This document shows positions 22,551-35,722 of a stretch of 64,000 nt of DNA, in pieces. The position numbers and the translations under genes are program-made. Source of the stretch: Polytrichum commune (taxonomy: Eukaryota > Streptophyta > Polytrichopsida > Polytrichales > Polytrichaceae); NCBI GenBank assembly GCA_950295325.1, contig OX485804.1:12648001-12712000 (forward strand), in the 5' to 3' direction. The notes beneath the pieces were generated by a model, which was not told the origin of the DNA, ran no database searches, and worked only from the letters and a program-made list of their open reading frames with translations. How positions within the stretch are numbered: the stretch's first letter is position 1; every line of letters starts with the position of its first letter.

Positions 22551-23860
22551 GGAACAAGTAGTGAGGCCAGATACGAAGTGTGTCTGAACAACATATTTTA
22601 CCTTTCAATCTCCTCCACCTTAAAGTTCCTTGGTTGGGCTCCGTCAGGAGCAGTCCAAAAACCAGGGTATGCCGGTACGGCGGTACGTGTACCCAGCACA
22701 CGGCATTCTTTAGTAAAAGGCGAAAGAATGGTTCGCTTTTTGCTCGGCACCCGACTCCATATTTACACTTCCACAGGCCTTGCACTATATGTACTGTTGG
22801 TTTAAGACTCTTTTCTAACGGTATGGTGTATATATGGTTTCATTTTGGTTAATTGCTGCTATAAAGCTATTCACTCAAGTCTCTCTTAATGTTGTTCTCC
22901 TAGAGCGGGCATGAAACACATTCAACTGCGGTCCTGCAGCAATGAAAATGAATTTGCCTTAAAACTTGAATTCCATAACTTACCCCGCTCCGCTATCTTG
23001 AGATATGAAATCTCTCGACAAATAGTGCACGATGTCTTGAAGTGGTGTCGGAAATTCGTTTCTGTGTCGGCGACCCTACTACTAGTGTTCTCCTTTGCAC
23101 AAGCGTGCTATCTGTTAAATTCAACGAGCGTTCTGTAGCAGATTACAAACAACCTCACTCTCGTCCATAGATTAAATCCGTTACGAAACCTACTAGATGA
23201 TCACATTCAATAATGTCACTCAAAGCATTCTCTGGTTATCATGCCGAAATTAAATTGTAATAAGCGCAAGACAAAGTTGTTTTATCTTTTTACATAAACC
23301 TTGTTGGAATTTACAGAGTCTACCGTAGCTCAATCCAAAAGGTCTCAAGTGACGTTATACATTCTGAATGAGTAGATGAACAACCAAGTGACAGGTGTCG
23401 TGGTATCTTGACACGGAGTGTTAAGAGACTAAAAGTGTAAATTACATATGAATAAACGAGGCTCGGGAGTGAGGAAGAACATCAGCTTATATGACTTCCT
23501 TGTCTAAGGTTTGGTGGATAGCCTTTCTCACAAATTCTCACAAAATCCACTGTCTCAAACAAACTTTGGAAATCGTTCCTTACACTTAAGCTTGATATAC
23601 CTACTTTGAATGTCACACCCGCACATCGAGGCTTAGTTACTTGAGCATGTAAACAAATCATGTGCAAGAGCTGGGATTTTGCCAGGGTTTCCGGTTGGCA
23701 CTTGCACATCAAATTTATATTCTCAAGTAACTGAGCCTCTGCGAGTCTTACACTCAAAATAGGTAGATCAAGCCATGTTTGCACACCAACCTTCGATGGC
23801 TTTTCCAACAGTATGTCACTCGCTAGTTGTTGCTCTCCTCTTCAGATTTGCACCCAGGGA
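22551..23860. other. No recognised gene
   Basis: Several short ORFs exist on both strands, the longest 108 codons at 23482-23808 (-). None resembles a known family, and no consistent splice chain was found. Confidence 0.3.
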
Positions 23861-24215
23861 ACCTGCTCAGAGAAATTGATTACAACCGAAACAAGGAAGT
23901 CACTTCAACAAACAATCCTTCCAGCAGACCAATGCCGAATAGAAGCAGGGAAGCACACTCGCTCAGCGGGATATCTAACATTGGCTTTGATGATATTCGT
24001 CAGTTTGTGGTCACAAATGGTCAATCACTACTCCTCGTTACCATATAAGTAGGACAGGACCGCGCGAACGCAGGCCCCGCTGCCACAAATTATGACGTGC
24101 ATACCTCCCGTAGGAAGATACTACGGCACCCGCGTCCCAGGTGCAATGGACACAGTTGCCATAGGCCATCCACCTCGATGATCATGGATTCACCCCGCCC
24201 AGGTAAGTGACATGT
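23861..24215. repeat. Dispersed repeat family R1, copy 1
   Basis: It shares with copies at 24940-25340 and 59235-59840 a GC-rich core that includes CGCTGCCACAAATTATGACG and CTCCCGTAGGAAGATACTA. It shares an upstream phrase near 23910 (AATCCTTCCAGCAGACC) only with the 59-kb copy. Confidence 0.8.
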
Positions 24216-24939
24216 GAGATTTCAACCATTGCTCTTGTATGCGCTTCCGGCCTCTTGATTGCCAACCCATACGGGATCTGAATGATGCTGTGGGTACTAT
24301 ATCACGGTGGTCTTTCTGTTTCATACAATCATATCTAAGGTGCGACGCTCCACTTCCTAATCGCATCGTGATTGGAGTGAGCGCCATTGCAGCTTTCACA
24401 ATCCTTCACTTCCTCAATTGTCCACCCACACGAGTATCTAAACGAGGAGGCTTCGATGTAAAATGCACGTGATGAAAGACCATCTTATTTCTGGTTATGT
24501 ATTGAACAGAATACAGTCACAACTACATAGGTACTCTATTGTATGATACGGAGCCGCAAACAACCTCTATGCACGAATCTTCACAAGCCTGTCTATTTTG
24601 GCATATCCTGGTGGTGCGGGTGCCGAAATGCACCAAGATATACAGCTGCAGCTATCGAGTGAGCATGATAAATTTTCGACCATGTCAGCTTAAAAACAAA
24701 ACATATGGATAAAACTCTCAATGCGTATTTTCTCCATAAAGAAGAACAGAATATGAGTCAATGACAAGCATCCATACTAATCCTCAGAAAGCAAAGATTG
24801 CTCTGAGTATTTTCATCCCTGCCAACAATCAGCGCTGAATGAGAAGATAGTTAAGGTGCTGTCATCGATGGGGAAGAGTAGTTTATCTGTCTCATTGGGA
24901 GATAACGCATTACCTCTGAGGCTGCCAGTCTCCTTATTT
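24216..24939. other. No recognised gene
   Basis: I see no coding, repeat or regulatory structure here. Confidence 0.3.
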
Positions 24940-25340
24940 CGGTTAGTTTAGGAAGGGACCGTGCGAACGCGAGTCCCCGCTGCCACAAATTATGACGTGT
25001 ATGCCTCCCGTAGGAAGATACTAAAGCTTCCGTGTCCGAAGTGCAATGGAGACAGTTGCCCTTGGCCATCCACCTTACTGATCATGGATCCACCCCGCCC
25101 AGGTAAGTGAGGAGTCAGTCTTCCACCTGCCTTCTTGTATGTCAGCTCCCCTCCATAGATCGCCAACCAATACGGGATATGGATAGGCATTTGAACTATG
25201 TACTTGAACGATTCACTGCCAAGATTCTTATCATCCCGGACAAGTTATAAACCCATCACTCTCTTCAAATGATCAGGTCCAGCTGCTGCGTTCAGATTTC
25301 TCCAATTCGTGTGCTCACATGGTAGTTCTACGTCAGACGA
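24940..25340. repeat. Dispersed repeat family R1, copy 2
   Basis: It carries the GC-rich core plus the downstream part (GGACAAGTTATAAACCCATC) also found at 59735. A minus-strand ORF at 24990-25190 aligns without gaps to one at 59484-59684 (48 of 66 residues identical by eye). Confidence 0.8.
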
Positions 25341-26635
25341 CTGCAAATTTGGTAATCTTGAATGCTAAAGACTACATATGAGATATGGCGATATGATCCT
25401 TTCACATCCACGTGCCCGCTCCGTCCTTAACAAAACAACGAATATTTATCAAAGTGGAAACAGTCGTGGTGCATTTTGGCCTTGCTCCACAAACCAACCG
25501 GTGCACCACACGGGATGTTCCACAGGAGCCAGTAAGTAGTTCTAAGTAAGGACCAAGTACTTGAAACATAATTATTATTACTTGAAATTGAAGGCGATTG
25601 AGTGAAGGGATGTTCCTTCAGGGAACCAAGCCAAGGGGACAATTGAGGAATCCATTCTTCGTGAAACCTCCGAATCGAAGCAGTGTAGGGGTTGGCCAGC
25701 AGTAATATATAGGAAACAGTGAGACCACTTGATCCTAGAGACCCTTCTCGAAATTCTGACAAGTGAGTGCTGTCACTAGTTGTATCATTCTCTAATTTCA
25801 AGCTCAAGGTTACACTCCCATTACAGTGACATTACATTGATTAGTATTCAACTTACAAGTAGAAGAGGTCTTAATCCTTTTGATTCAAAAGTTTGCAATT
25901 AAGCATAGAGAACTTGTGAACACACAAGGTAGAATAGAAACAGTAGTTTATTATCAATTGAATGAGAATACATGAAACTATCTGTCTGTTGTTGAACAAA
26001 GTTTTCTGCAAGTACCATACCATGCTCTCTATTCTGGAAAACTAGACAGTGAATACTCCTAACTAACTATTTGTTGATGTTGCCGAGGTCACTGCGCAGG
26101 AGAGAAGGGAAGAGGCTTATGGAAAGGAGAGGAATTGAGGAAATACGTAGAAACATCTAGAAGTGTAAAGATAGAAGAGGAAAAACATTAGTGCAATAGT
26201 AACTTATGAGTTACTAGAAAACACAAACTATTAGTGAGTTACTAATTACTTGAATACAATTAATTACAACGCACTAACAAATCCTGTGCACGTCCAGGAG
26301 TTAGAGGGCATCGCTTAGATTTGCAGAATTGAAGAACAGAAAAACTGAGATAGAATTTCTAAGAGGAGTTAATACTGTCTATGCTGCACAGTCTTTGTTG
26401 TCTCTGGAAGGAGATATCAATTTGAATACACATTACTGTTGTTTTTCCTTCGAGCCCTCAAAATTAACTCCTTGCAAGCAGACTTTTCCTCCACGGCATT
26501 GTCTTGAACAATCGTGATACTCATTGGCATTACTTCGCCATCCAACGAATGCATTTAAGATGCTATGAAATTACTCTTAGCGAGAACATATTCTGGTATT
26601 TGCCACCAACATGATAGATGCATGCGTTTTCTCCT
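25341..26635. other. Region downstream of the PAIR1-like gene, no recognised gene
   Basis: The 126-codon minus ORF at 25427-25807 resembles nothing I know. The end nearest 26635 is expected to hold the 3' UTR of the minus-strand gene. Confidence 0.35.
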
Positions 26636-29436
26636 TTACACCGGCTTGCGAATCTTTCTCTTTGCTGGAAGCAACCGGAGCGACGTCAATACAGTTTCAT
26701 CAACCAGAGCGACTATGACTTCTTCAAAAGCTCAAGACATATTACTTAATGGCTGCAGTATCCACATCTGGAGGTCTAAATCCTCTTTGAGATAACTATT
26801 GCACAGTAAGTTCTGATGTATCCAACGCACATTGTTTCGGTATATAATATTTTCCGAATACTTACCTCGGAGCAATCTCCTCTGAACTGACTGGCGAACC
26901 TCTTCTTCTGATACGAGGAATACAGGTTCACTGGTACGCGGTTTGAACGGCTGACGAACCATCATGGAAGTTTGACTACCTGCGGACTTCGTACCAGAAT
27001 TAGTTATGCTTCCAGAGAAGACCAGTCATTTCGAGTGATACTATAATATGTCTCCGGAAGAACTTTCTGTGAAGAATAATAGTCTGATTTTTCATGTAGT
27101 TCGCTAGAGAACAATGAACAGATTAAATCTAATGCTCTCGTGTCTCGCCTTATACTGTTCCTCTGCATCTTCTAATTCCAAAACATGTTACACCTTGTAC
27201 TCCTTAAATTCGGTGACATGAAATGCGAATTATACCAGGCTCCTTGAAAGATGAACTGCTGTTGAGGTCAAAACCAAGATCCACAATGTTTGGAATCGCT
27301 ATTGCAAGATTATTATCCTCGCACGTCAGGTCCACAACATCCAGGTTTATCTTAATAGGTGCGGGTTTCGTTTCCTGTTCAAAGAAAACTTCAATCATTA
27401 CATCACGGGTACACTCATGGACATTCTAATGGTACTAGCTAGCTAGTAGACTCAATATTGATAACAAGGTAAGGAAATTTTTGTAAGCCTATCGACAAGT
27501 TCCTTGGAACCTGTTTCGAGTGTACGCTTTGAACGTTTGGAATGTCATCCACGATGTGACGTTGCTGCAAAGCTAAAGTTGATTCTCGTTGTTGAATCAG
27601 CTGCAGACTTGCTTTCACGTCTGCCGTGAGCTTCAGCATTTCCTCGCGGAATACTTCCATAAGGCTCTTGATTTCGGCCACCATATCTCTTTTCGTGGTA
27701 TCTTCTTGTTGCTGAATCACGTAGAGAACAAACAGAGAACGTGATGGAGGTGGTGTTCAAATTATTTTTCAGCCTGGATTGGCATATATGAGCAGGAGCA
27801 TATTAGGAAGGAGGAACACGTCAAAGTGAAAACAACTGTTACCCTGAGCCTCGTTGTCTCATCTCGAAGTGCTTCCTCTAGGCCTTTGATAGCGATTAGA
27901 ATACTTCTATTGGCAGCTTCTTCCTCTTTGAGCTGAGAAAAACGAGAGGAGAATATTAATATTTTCTTGAATTGAACATCTCTCCTAAATACATCCAGCT
28001 AGCTTTGAAAAGATGAAGGAGATAGAGTATACTCTTAAAAATTCAAATGCCTGCCCCCGAATCTCTGCATTATGGTACTACGACTTCCTAGTTAAGTGTT
28101 CCACAGGGCTGCGTCATATTAGTTACGAGGAGAGAGAGAGAGAACGAGTCAACTGACCAGTTTGTACAGGGAGTTCTGCTGGATGGTGACCTTTGACCTG
28201 TTATCTTTGCCTGCGATACACACGGTGAAGGCAATATAGCAAGATTTTGTACATAGTTTTAATTGTTATAACAAGCTTTAAAGTGCGATGAAGGTCTGCG
28301 GTCTTCAGTACTCGCTAGTGTACATATTAGTCTGAAAGTGTACATATTTCTCGCTAGTCGATTAACAATGTGCATGACAACAAGTTACAAAGAAAGGCAT
28401 AACACAAGACTTACTATCGAAGCAGGTTTCTTCGAGTAATGTTTTGATAGTTTGATAGTCATCACGAAGATTCTGAAGAGTATTGATTTCTTCAATGCGC
28501 AACTTCTCCATGTTACCAATTTTCTGCTCCAGATCCTCAGAAACATTGCCTGTTGAACAAATCAATTTGTGTCAATCTAATTAATTAATGTGCTTCCATA
28601 CCTCATTAATTGTCTGTCCACGGAATTGCACTTTGTCTGATGTTGAACCAGTTAGGTACACTTTCTACCACAAAGGATGTGTAAAAAGAGTAGAAAATGA
28701 GCTCTTAAGAATCATCAAAAATTCGACGATAACTACATTGAGGCCATGGGCGGGTCGTGCTCTTTTGAGCTCCGAGTAGAGTAATTCCTCCTGTGGTTGG
28801 TGAATTGTCTGCTCCTAATTTTTGACTTCCTCCTCTGCTAGTAGAGCTATCTCGACGTTGAACAGCAGTCCGAAATCCAGGAATCTGACTAGGTGGCACC
28901 TTTTGATGTTCTGCCATCTGCCTCTCGTGTTGAGACTTTAAGGTTTTCCACTGTGACCAACGTATAAGACTCCATCAGAAACATTTAAACATAATTGGAT
29001 CTCGAACTGAAAGCGGACTACCATTTTATACTTTCTAAGGATATTGAATTGAGATTTGATATGACGTCGGGTCACATCCTTGCTATAATTTGAGACTCGA
29101 AAACATTGAAGTGTTGTACCATATCATAAGCATTTACTAATCGATTTTCATATAATGAAGCGACAGAAGCACAAGGTTCAACAAAGAACTAATTCGATCA
29201 TAGTTCAGGTCGTATACCTGAGTCAAGTGACTCGTCATCACCTGATCGCCGAAGTCCTCAGGTTGTGAACTTTGTGAAAACCGAGACGCATTCTGAGACA
29301 GTTGTGTGAGAGAACCGTGAGGTATTGAAGGCTGACTTTGAGAGGAAGACATATTTGAAGACCGGTTGAGGAAGGGATGCTTCGATTGAGAATTATGCTG
29401 TAGTCCATTGCTACACTGCACGTCTAGTCTGGCCAT
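26636..29436 (-). CDS. PAIR1: PAIR1/PRD3-like meiotic recombination-initiation protein, nine exons
   Basis: PAIR1 (rice) and PRD3 (Arabidopsis) are nuclear proteins needed for meiotic double-strand break formation. The exons, all joining in phase, are 29436-29218, 28950-28737, 28549-28415, 28210-28158, 27932-27843, 27711-27511, 27374-27236, 26979-26866 and 26664-26636. They give 1194 nt, or 397 residues plus stop. The N-terminus is rich in Ser and Gln (SSQSQPSIPHGSLTQLSQ). A middle segment CNVSEDLEQKIGNMEKL recalls the conserved SEELEQRF-type motif of the family. About residues 145-300 look like a coiled coil. A late acidic-hydrophobic motif VVDLTCED follows, and the end is basic (AKRKIRKPV), similar in position to the KRK-rich C-terminus of PAIR1. 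It is a little shorter than the angiosperm proteins (about 450-490). Identity rests on motifs and layout, so another coiled-coil protein is possible. Confidence 0.65.
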
Positions 29437-30640
29437 ATCCGATCTCGGTCCTACAATGCCACTTCAGAATATTTGCAAAACAAGAACCAAGCAACTTGTC
29501 AGAAAAGATGAATTGTGAATCGCACATATCAGGAAAGACATTCATGCTTTTATACCGTCATCTATTGCAAATTTTCTTACTTAATTCATCTTCTTCAGAA
29601 GTTGGAGTTCAAAATATCAATGTAATTGCGTGTTCAGCAGCCGCTGTGGTAATTGAGAATGGATTTTTAAAGAAATCTGTAATACGAAATGCTCCAAGGC
29701 AGGAAAAAAAACATCTATTGAGATACAATGCTTAAATTTGGCCATTTACGAATCCTACACATTGTACCTGAGGTCGGCCACTGTACAACATCACAGTTGC
29801 AAGAAATATAAGGCACTACTATCTTTTCCAGGTAGAAGCAGATTCCGGAGTAGTATATAACGTATTCTGATGCATTAATATCTAAGCCTTCTGGTCAGAA
29901 AGTCAATGCAATTGAAGAAATGTTTAGTGCTTCACGAAGGCGGTATTGACTTTTTGGAATCTGCAAAGAGGGAAATGTTTGGTTCGCAGTTATGAAGTTG
30001 ACATTGCACTCAAACAAATCCGACCAGATTGACTATCTATAAGCAGAATTGAGCTCATAGATCGAAGGATCCAGGGAATGTGAGCGGACCCTGAGCTGCC
30101 TCCAGGCCGGGAGAAAGGAGTCTGCATCGTGGCATGGTTGAGTGCACCAGGCCTGGTTAAGCTCTGCCTCTTCATGAATCTCAGCTGCGCTGGCTGTGGC
30201 GGAAATCCGATTGGGGCTTCACAAAATAATGCATGTTCAATGGTCACTTTACTGTATTTCTTGACAACACAACGGGGTGACCCTCGAGGGCTGGGCACAT
30301 GGACTGGGCTTCCAAAGCCTGGGCAGCCCGAGAAGGGCCTGGGCTGAAACAGTAAAAAGTAAAAACCTGAACGTGACAGTAAACAAAATCGGTAAAAAAA
30401 AAGTTTTAAAACCATCGGATAGAACGCAGCCAATGTGTTTATTGCTCATGCAGCTTGTAAGGTGGCTTGCTTTGGTTGTAGCTGTTCTTTTGATGCACTA
30501 TATAATTGCTCACCCAGTTGTTTTGTTTTCCCAACGGCTAAAAACAGTAATTGGGTAACAAAGTTGGGCCATGTGCCTAGCCGTTTAGACTCGTTCGCGT
30601 TTCACAACTACGTTCTTGTGTGAACTCAATCCCATTAAAC
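29437..30640. other. Upstream region of the PAIR1-like gene
   Basis: It presumably includes the 5' UTR and promoter of the minus-strand gene. ORFs at 29496-29735 (+), 29990-30433 (-) and 30277-30558 (+) show no family resemblance. No clear TATA box was found. Confidence 0.35.
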
Positions 30641-32045
30641 AAGATTTTTGTGGAAGGGACCTAACACCACGCACTTAAACCTAATCTTGAGCATAATATG
30701 ATGAGTTCGCACTAGGGTCCAAACCAGGGTTCGGGAGATTTTTGAGCTCAACTAGCTAAAATCCGTCCCTTCACAACTTCTACCGGTTTTTTCAGGATTT
30801 GACCGGTTGCAAACTTGTTGCCATTAAGTTGGACCGGCCAATATCCTATTAGTTTTTTCAAGTGCCGGCTAATTTCCTCTTAATTGTAATGACAACCGGC
30901 CAAAAACTTGGGCATTGATAAGTAAGCCGGTTTCTAATGAAGCAAAATTATATCTACAAACAACATATACCATTCAACAACAACGTCCAAAGAACATATC
31001 AACATACAACAATAATATGTAATGATATCAACATCCAACAACAATGATCAACAATTCATTACATACAACAAACAACAACAATGATCAACAATTTATTCAT
31101 AGTAGGAGTTGAACTTGAAATAACCCATCAACCGGTTGATGGCCATGGATTTACTCTTCTATCATACCTAGGTCTTAAAACCCCATATAAGATTTGAGGC
31201 CACAACATGATAAAAGAGTAACCTAACATACCATACTATATACAAAAATGAAATTTGTCAATTGTTCAAAATCAACAGTATCATCTTCACCTTCAAGAGG
31301 AAAACGCCCTGAAAGGTATCTCTGTGGATATGAAAACAACCATCTAAACTTTGTAGAGTTCCTCCATAAAGCTATGGCTTCCATTAGTACATTATCAAGA
31401 ACACCACGAAGATCTTTCATAGACACACACATAATACATTCTAAACACTAACCGTCAACAATAAAATGCAATAATGGAGCAAAAGCTTCACCTATTCACC
31501 ATTCACCAAATTGGTACAAGCCTGCAACGAACATATAGTCTAAACCCTAGAACCAGATGATATCTAGCCCTAGATGAATCAAACCAGATGAAATCCGCCT
31601 ATTTCACAATTCATCCCAGTAAAAATCCTCCTCCTGAAATTGATTGCCGGTTGACATCCGTTATTTTTTTTAAAGCACCGGTTTCACATCCTCCACTTTC
31701 CCAATTCAACCGGACTTTTCACAAAACCAACCGGCCGCCATTACACTAAATACCGGTTCTCCCCGGACATTGGTCTAAACCGAATAAACCCCAAAATGGA
31801 GCAAGCCTATTGGTTAAGACCAAAATGTTGGATCCAATGATTCAAACTAGGGGTTGGATCCAAGGTATTAAAGAAATGAAGTGGCGCTAATGTGACATCA
31901 CTATCCCATCAAATGTTGATTGTCCTCACTCAAGAAATTATACTTCTTAATTTGGGAGCCAATAGCTTGGGTCCAATATTGAGTTCAAAAGTAAGGTTCA
32001 TTAAGGGGTGTTTTGGACCCCAAGTTTATTGGATCCAAACACTTA
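30641..32045. repeat. CCGG-rich anonymous repeat stretch
   Basis: The word CCGGT or ACCGG recurs many times at 30780-30930 and 31620-31780, in otherwise AT-rich sequence. Between lie CAACAAC/ATCAACA runs (30958-31095). It may be a non-autonomous transposon, but no clear ends were found. Confidence 0.4.
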
Positions 32046-34000
32046 TGTAAACCCACCTTAAGTCTAGTCCCTTGAATTATTAAATCTAGTTAATCAATAG
32101 GATGTCCAGTGCCTAATCATTTTGATGTGGCAAAGACAGTGATCAATCCAACGTGGAAATTAGCTTTCGGCACTCAAATTCTTGAACCATACAACACCCT
32201 ACATTAGCCTATCCCTCAAGGTAGGATCAACCATGGAGTTCACTATGTAATAGAATTCATTATGTTATGATTAGTAAAAGTTTTCTTCCACTTGATACAT
32301 ACAACTAATGAAATCACTAACATGCAACACAAAACTCACTAAAGCTAAGGGCTAAGGGTCAAACACCAAAGTGAATGCAATGACATGCATGACCCAACAA
32401 ACCCTTACAAATAAAGTGTAATATTAATAAAACATTAGAGTGGAGAACATATAGTTACTTTTGAAGAATTTACCTCGGTCAAGAAGAAAAAAATATTATA
32501 AATTTGGACTTTGAGGCTAGCTATCACTCCCTCATCATGTAGTATGAAAAATTGCATAGAACCCAATGAACAATTTGCACATCTTACATCAAATTTTCCA
32601 CTTAATGATTTTTTAATACAACATGGTATAGTTCTATGTTACTACATTAGTATAAATAGTATAAATATGTTTTTTTGCGAATCCAAAATGGCATTTTTGG
32701 AGATTTTGTATGGTCGAGGACAGAGGTGATCTTCTTCAATATATAAGAGTTTAAGGGCTCTTTATAGCCAATCAACTAGGAGTGTTTAGTCGACAAGTGG
32801 TCCTTGTTCAAGCAATTGGATTGTTTCCCACCAATTCTTGTAAAAGAATCTATTATTATATTCCTTTTTTAAGTGGCCCTTGAGCCTTCATATGTTCACA
32901 ACATTATTCATATTCATAAGAGTGTTATGTGGGACATAATAATGTTAATTTGTAATGTGTATTTACTTATTTATTATTTATTTACTATATACAACCTCTA
33001 GTTCAACTAAACTCCTTTACTAGAAGACTAGAGGTGCCACCCTAGGTGCTCTAGCAATTCTAAAGGTAAAGGGAGTCACTACTAGTTGAGACTATGGTCT
33101 TACCCTAGGTTAATACCTCGTAAGAAACGACCATGAGTTAATTGTACTTAGAGTTATCCTAAAGGCATGGAAGGAGAGCTAGTTAAGATATCTGGAACTA
33201 CTAGTTGAAGGGAGGCTCAACTCATAGTAGTATCTAGTATATAAGCTCTAAGGTTGGGTGGAACATGCCTCTTGAATCTTATTATTGTGAGATATGTTAC
33301 ACAATCCCATATAACATTGTTATGGATAAGAATAATGCTAAGCTAACTATTGTACATTCATATACTTAACGTGTACAGATAGTATACCTTTATGCAAACT
33401 TTACAAGTGACATTACATTACATTACACCCGAGTCCAACACAACCACACAATACACGTGTTGATGATGAACTTGAACACGTGCTTTTATTGAAAAACGGG
33501 TTCCAATTCCGTAACAATACTCAGCACCTAGGTTGCATTTCGTGGGACCATGTATCGGACAAGCATAATCCTCCTTTTATAGTTCCAAGATTCATCAGTA
33601 ATGGAGAGCACTCAGGTTATGTACTATAAAGCTTTTGACAAGCAATCATACTTTATCATAGTTTTTTCTAATCAAGCCCCTTTTCTTTCTTTTTGAAAGA
33701 AACCATCATCTAGTTGCTTAGTAATGCTATATATGCATGTCAATGCAAACACAAACACCAATGTTAGTTTTTGGTTTTTTATATTATTCTTTGAAAGGAC
33801 ATTCATGTCTAACTGCGCATCAACAATAAAATGGTGTGGTAGAGACATTGAAGTATTTCTACAGCAAGATAAGCTTGCCAACATGGTATGTGGAGGTGTA
33901 CCATCCCCAATGCCTATGTAGTTTCCAACTATCCTCAAGCAATTGCTTCTAATCCATGCATCTCCCCCCCCCCCCCCCCCCAAAAAAAATGGCCAACAAA
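32046..34000. other. No recognised gene; possible retroelement debris
   Basis: AT-rich. Around 33000-33320 a set of CTAGTTGA/ACTAGAGG phrases recurs, together with a TATATAAGC near 33239. A poly-C run of about 17 lies at 33965-33981. No coding is recognised. Confidence 0.3.
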
Positions 34001-34008
34001 GGTATGTG

Positions 34009-34356
34009 GATGTTATTTGGTTCGTTTTTTCATGTTCTCCAACTTCTACCGATTAGATTTACACAACAAACACTCATATTACATCAGCAAATCTACGATG
34101 GAAAATCTACAAGATCCGGATTGAAAATTGGACCTCCCCTAAGCTAGTTATGGTTACCAAAAGTGCACACCTGTTGATTTTTCATTGAATACATAGGTCC
34201 TACCAATTGTGTTCACTATTCAATGCAGAGTAGTTAATAATATCTCTTTCTGATCATGTGTCTTTGTGATGTTTGCTCTTTGATCCTCACCAAATCAAAC
34301 CACATACCAGTCCAATGTAGGAGTCCGATTAAGAAGAGGAACCAAATAACACCCCC
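34009..34356. mobile_element. Tourist-like MITE, copy 1
   Basis: Terminal inverted pair TGTTATTTGGTTCG near 34011 and GAACCAAATAACACCC near 34340. The internal phrase ATGTTCTCCAACTTCTACCG is shared with a second copy at 60223-60529. The TIR style suits PIF/Harbinger-derived Tourist elements. Confidence 0.7.
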
Positions 34357-35256
34357 AGGGTGTGCACTATTCATTAAAACCAAGCATCACGTGCGTGCAT
34401 GCCCCTTATTAAAATACCCCTGTATACATTTTATTTTTGCTAAAATCAAGCAATATACTTACAAATCTCATTGCTTCAAAATACATTTCCATACATACAC
34501 AAGGGTCCAAAAACAAATACAGAAATTGTATATAACATGTGTACAAATGTTTGGAAATGCAAAAATATGGCCCTATTATATGTATAATATCAAATCATGG
34601 ATTTTTAGTTATAAAGTCGTTACTTAGTGGATGAAAAAACACATGATTCTTGGTCCAGGTCTAACTTGAACGCGTAAACGCGTAAATGCGTACTTTACAT
34701 ATATTTTTCTATAGCCTCATGTATATCTACTTCTTGCTTAATAGCAATATGTCTCTTGTACGTACATTTTGTACATGCTTGTTTTAAATAATACCCCTTT
34801 TGTGCACCCACGTGTATAAATACAGTACTTGAACAGTGCACTCCCTGGGATAACACCCAAATACCTTAAACATTGAATGATTGTTTCACCAGTCAAACAT
34901 ACAAAATAATGACTCTACTTAGTTTTATGGTGCTTCTCATTTCCCTCCCATTTTATCCCTTTTGCTACAAGGTGGGACACATTACACTATAAGCATTCAA
35001 AATTAGCATAGACTACATATTTTGAAGTAACGATATTATAATGGCATTCTCAATGGTTGATTTGAATATATCATTTCAATACACTGAAAATGATTCACAA
35101 ACTCTAAATTAATGTCATGTTTAAGACATGGGCACCGAGAGAAAACATTTGAGCAGTCAACTCTAACTCATCCCTTAAATTGGTCAACCTTGGTTAGTCT
35201 TTTCCAGGCGTTGTGGACCATGTGAGATGAGTTAGCTAACACATTGGTTAGCTAAC
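34357..35256. other. No recognised gene
   Basis: AT-rich, with no coding or repeat that I can name. The 123-codon ORF at 34256-34627 looks like chance. Confidence 0.3.
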
Positions 35257-35722
35257 GTCACACACAAGACTGAGAGCCCGTGACCATTACACTTCAAGCA
35301 CTCTTATTGGTGGAAAAGGCAGAGTTGGTCCAAGTTCGCTTCACACTACACTTGAGGGACCAACGGAGTATATGAATGCAATATGGATGTAAAGTCTACA
35401 TGGCATCAAATGGATCATGTTTCATGGTCACTTGGACTATTTTCACAAACCACCTCTTGGAGGTAGGCCTAACACAAAACCGGGAGACCACTCATAACCA
35501 TTGGTTTATTCTATTTTATCATGTGTGAGGACCCGCATGAATACAAATTCATTGAATTAGCATATGGTTGAGGGCCCGGTCACATATGACTTCACACTAC
35601 ACTTGAGGTTCCGTGACCATACTACATGATTTTGGAGGTGCCTTGGGATGGCTTTTGGACACTTTCGTTCGGGCTCTGACAATTTCATGATCATAGCTCT
35701 TGGCTCGTGTGTAAAGTGGCCC
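35257..35722. mobile_element. PIF/Harbinger-like element H, left-degraded copy
   Basis: About 450 bases match 40772-41268. The right end is CTCGTGTGTAAAGTGGCCC followed by TTA. The left terminal GGGCCACTT is not preserved. Confidence 0.7.

Noticed and set aside
29990-30433. 147-codon minus ORF upstream of the PAIR1-like gene
   Set aside because: No domain, no splice link to the gene, and other frames are equally open; probably UTR or promoter sequence.
33965-33981. Poly-C run (also 47453 and 14457)
   Set aside because: Simple homopolymers prone to sequencing error, with no structure around them.
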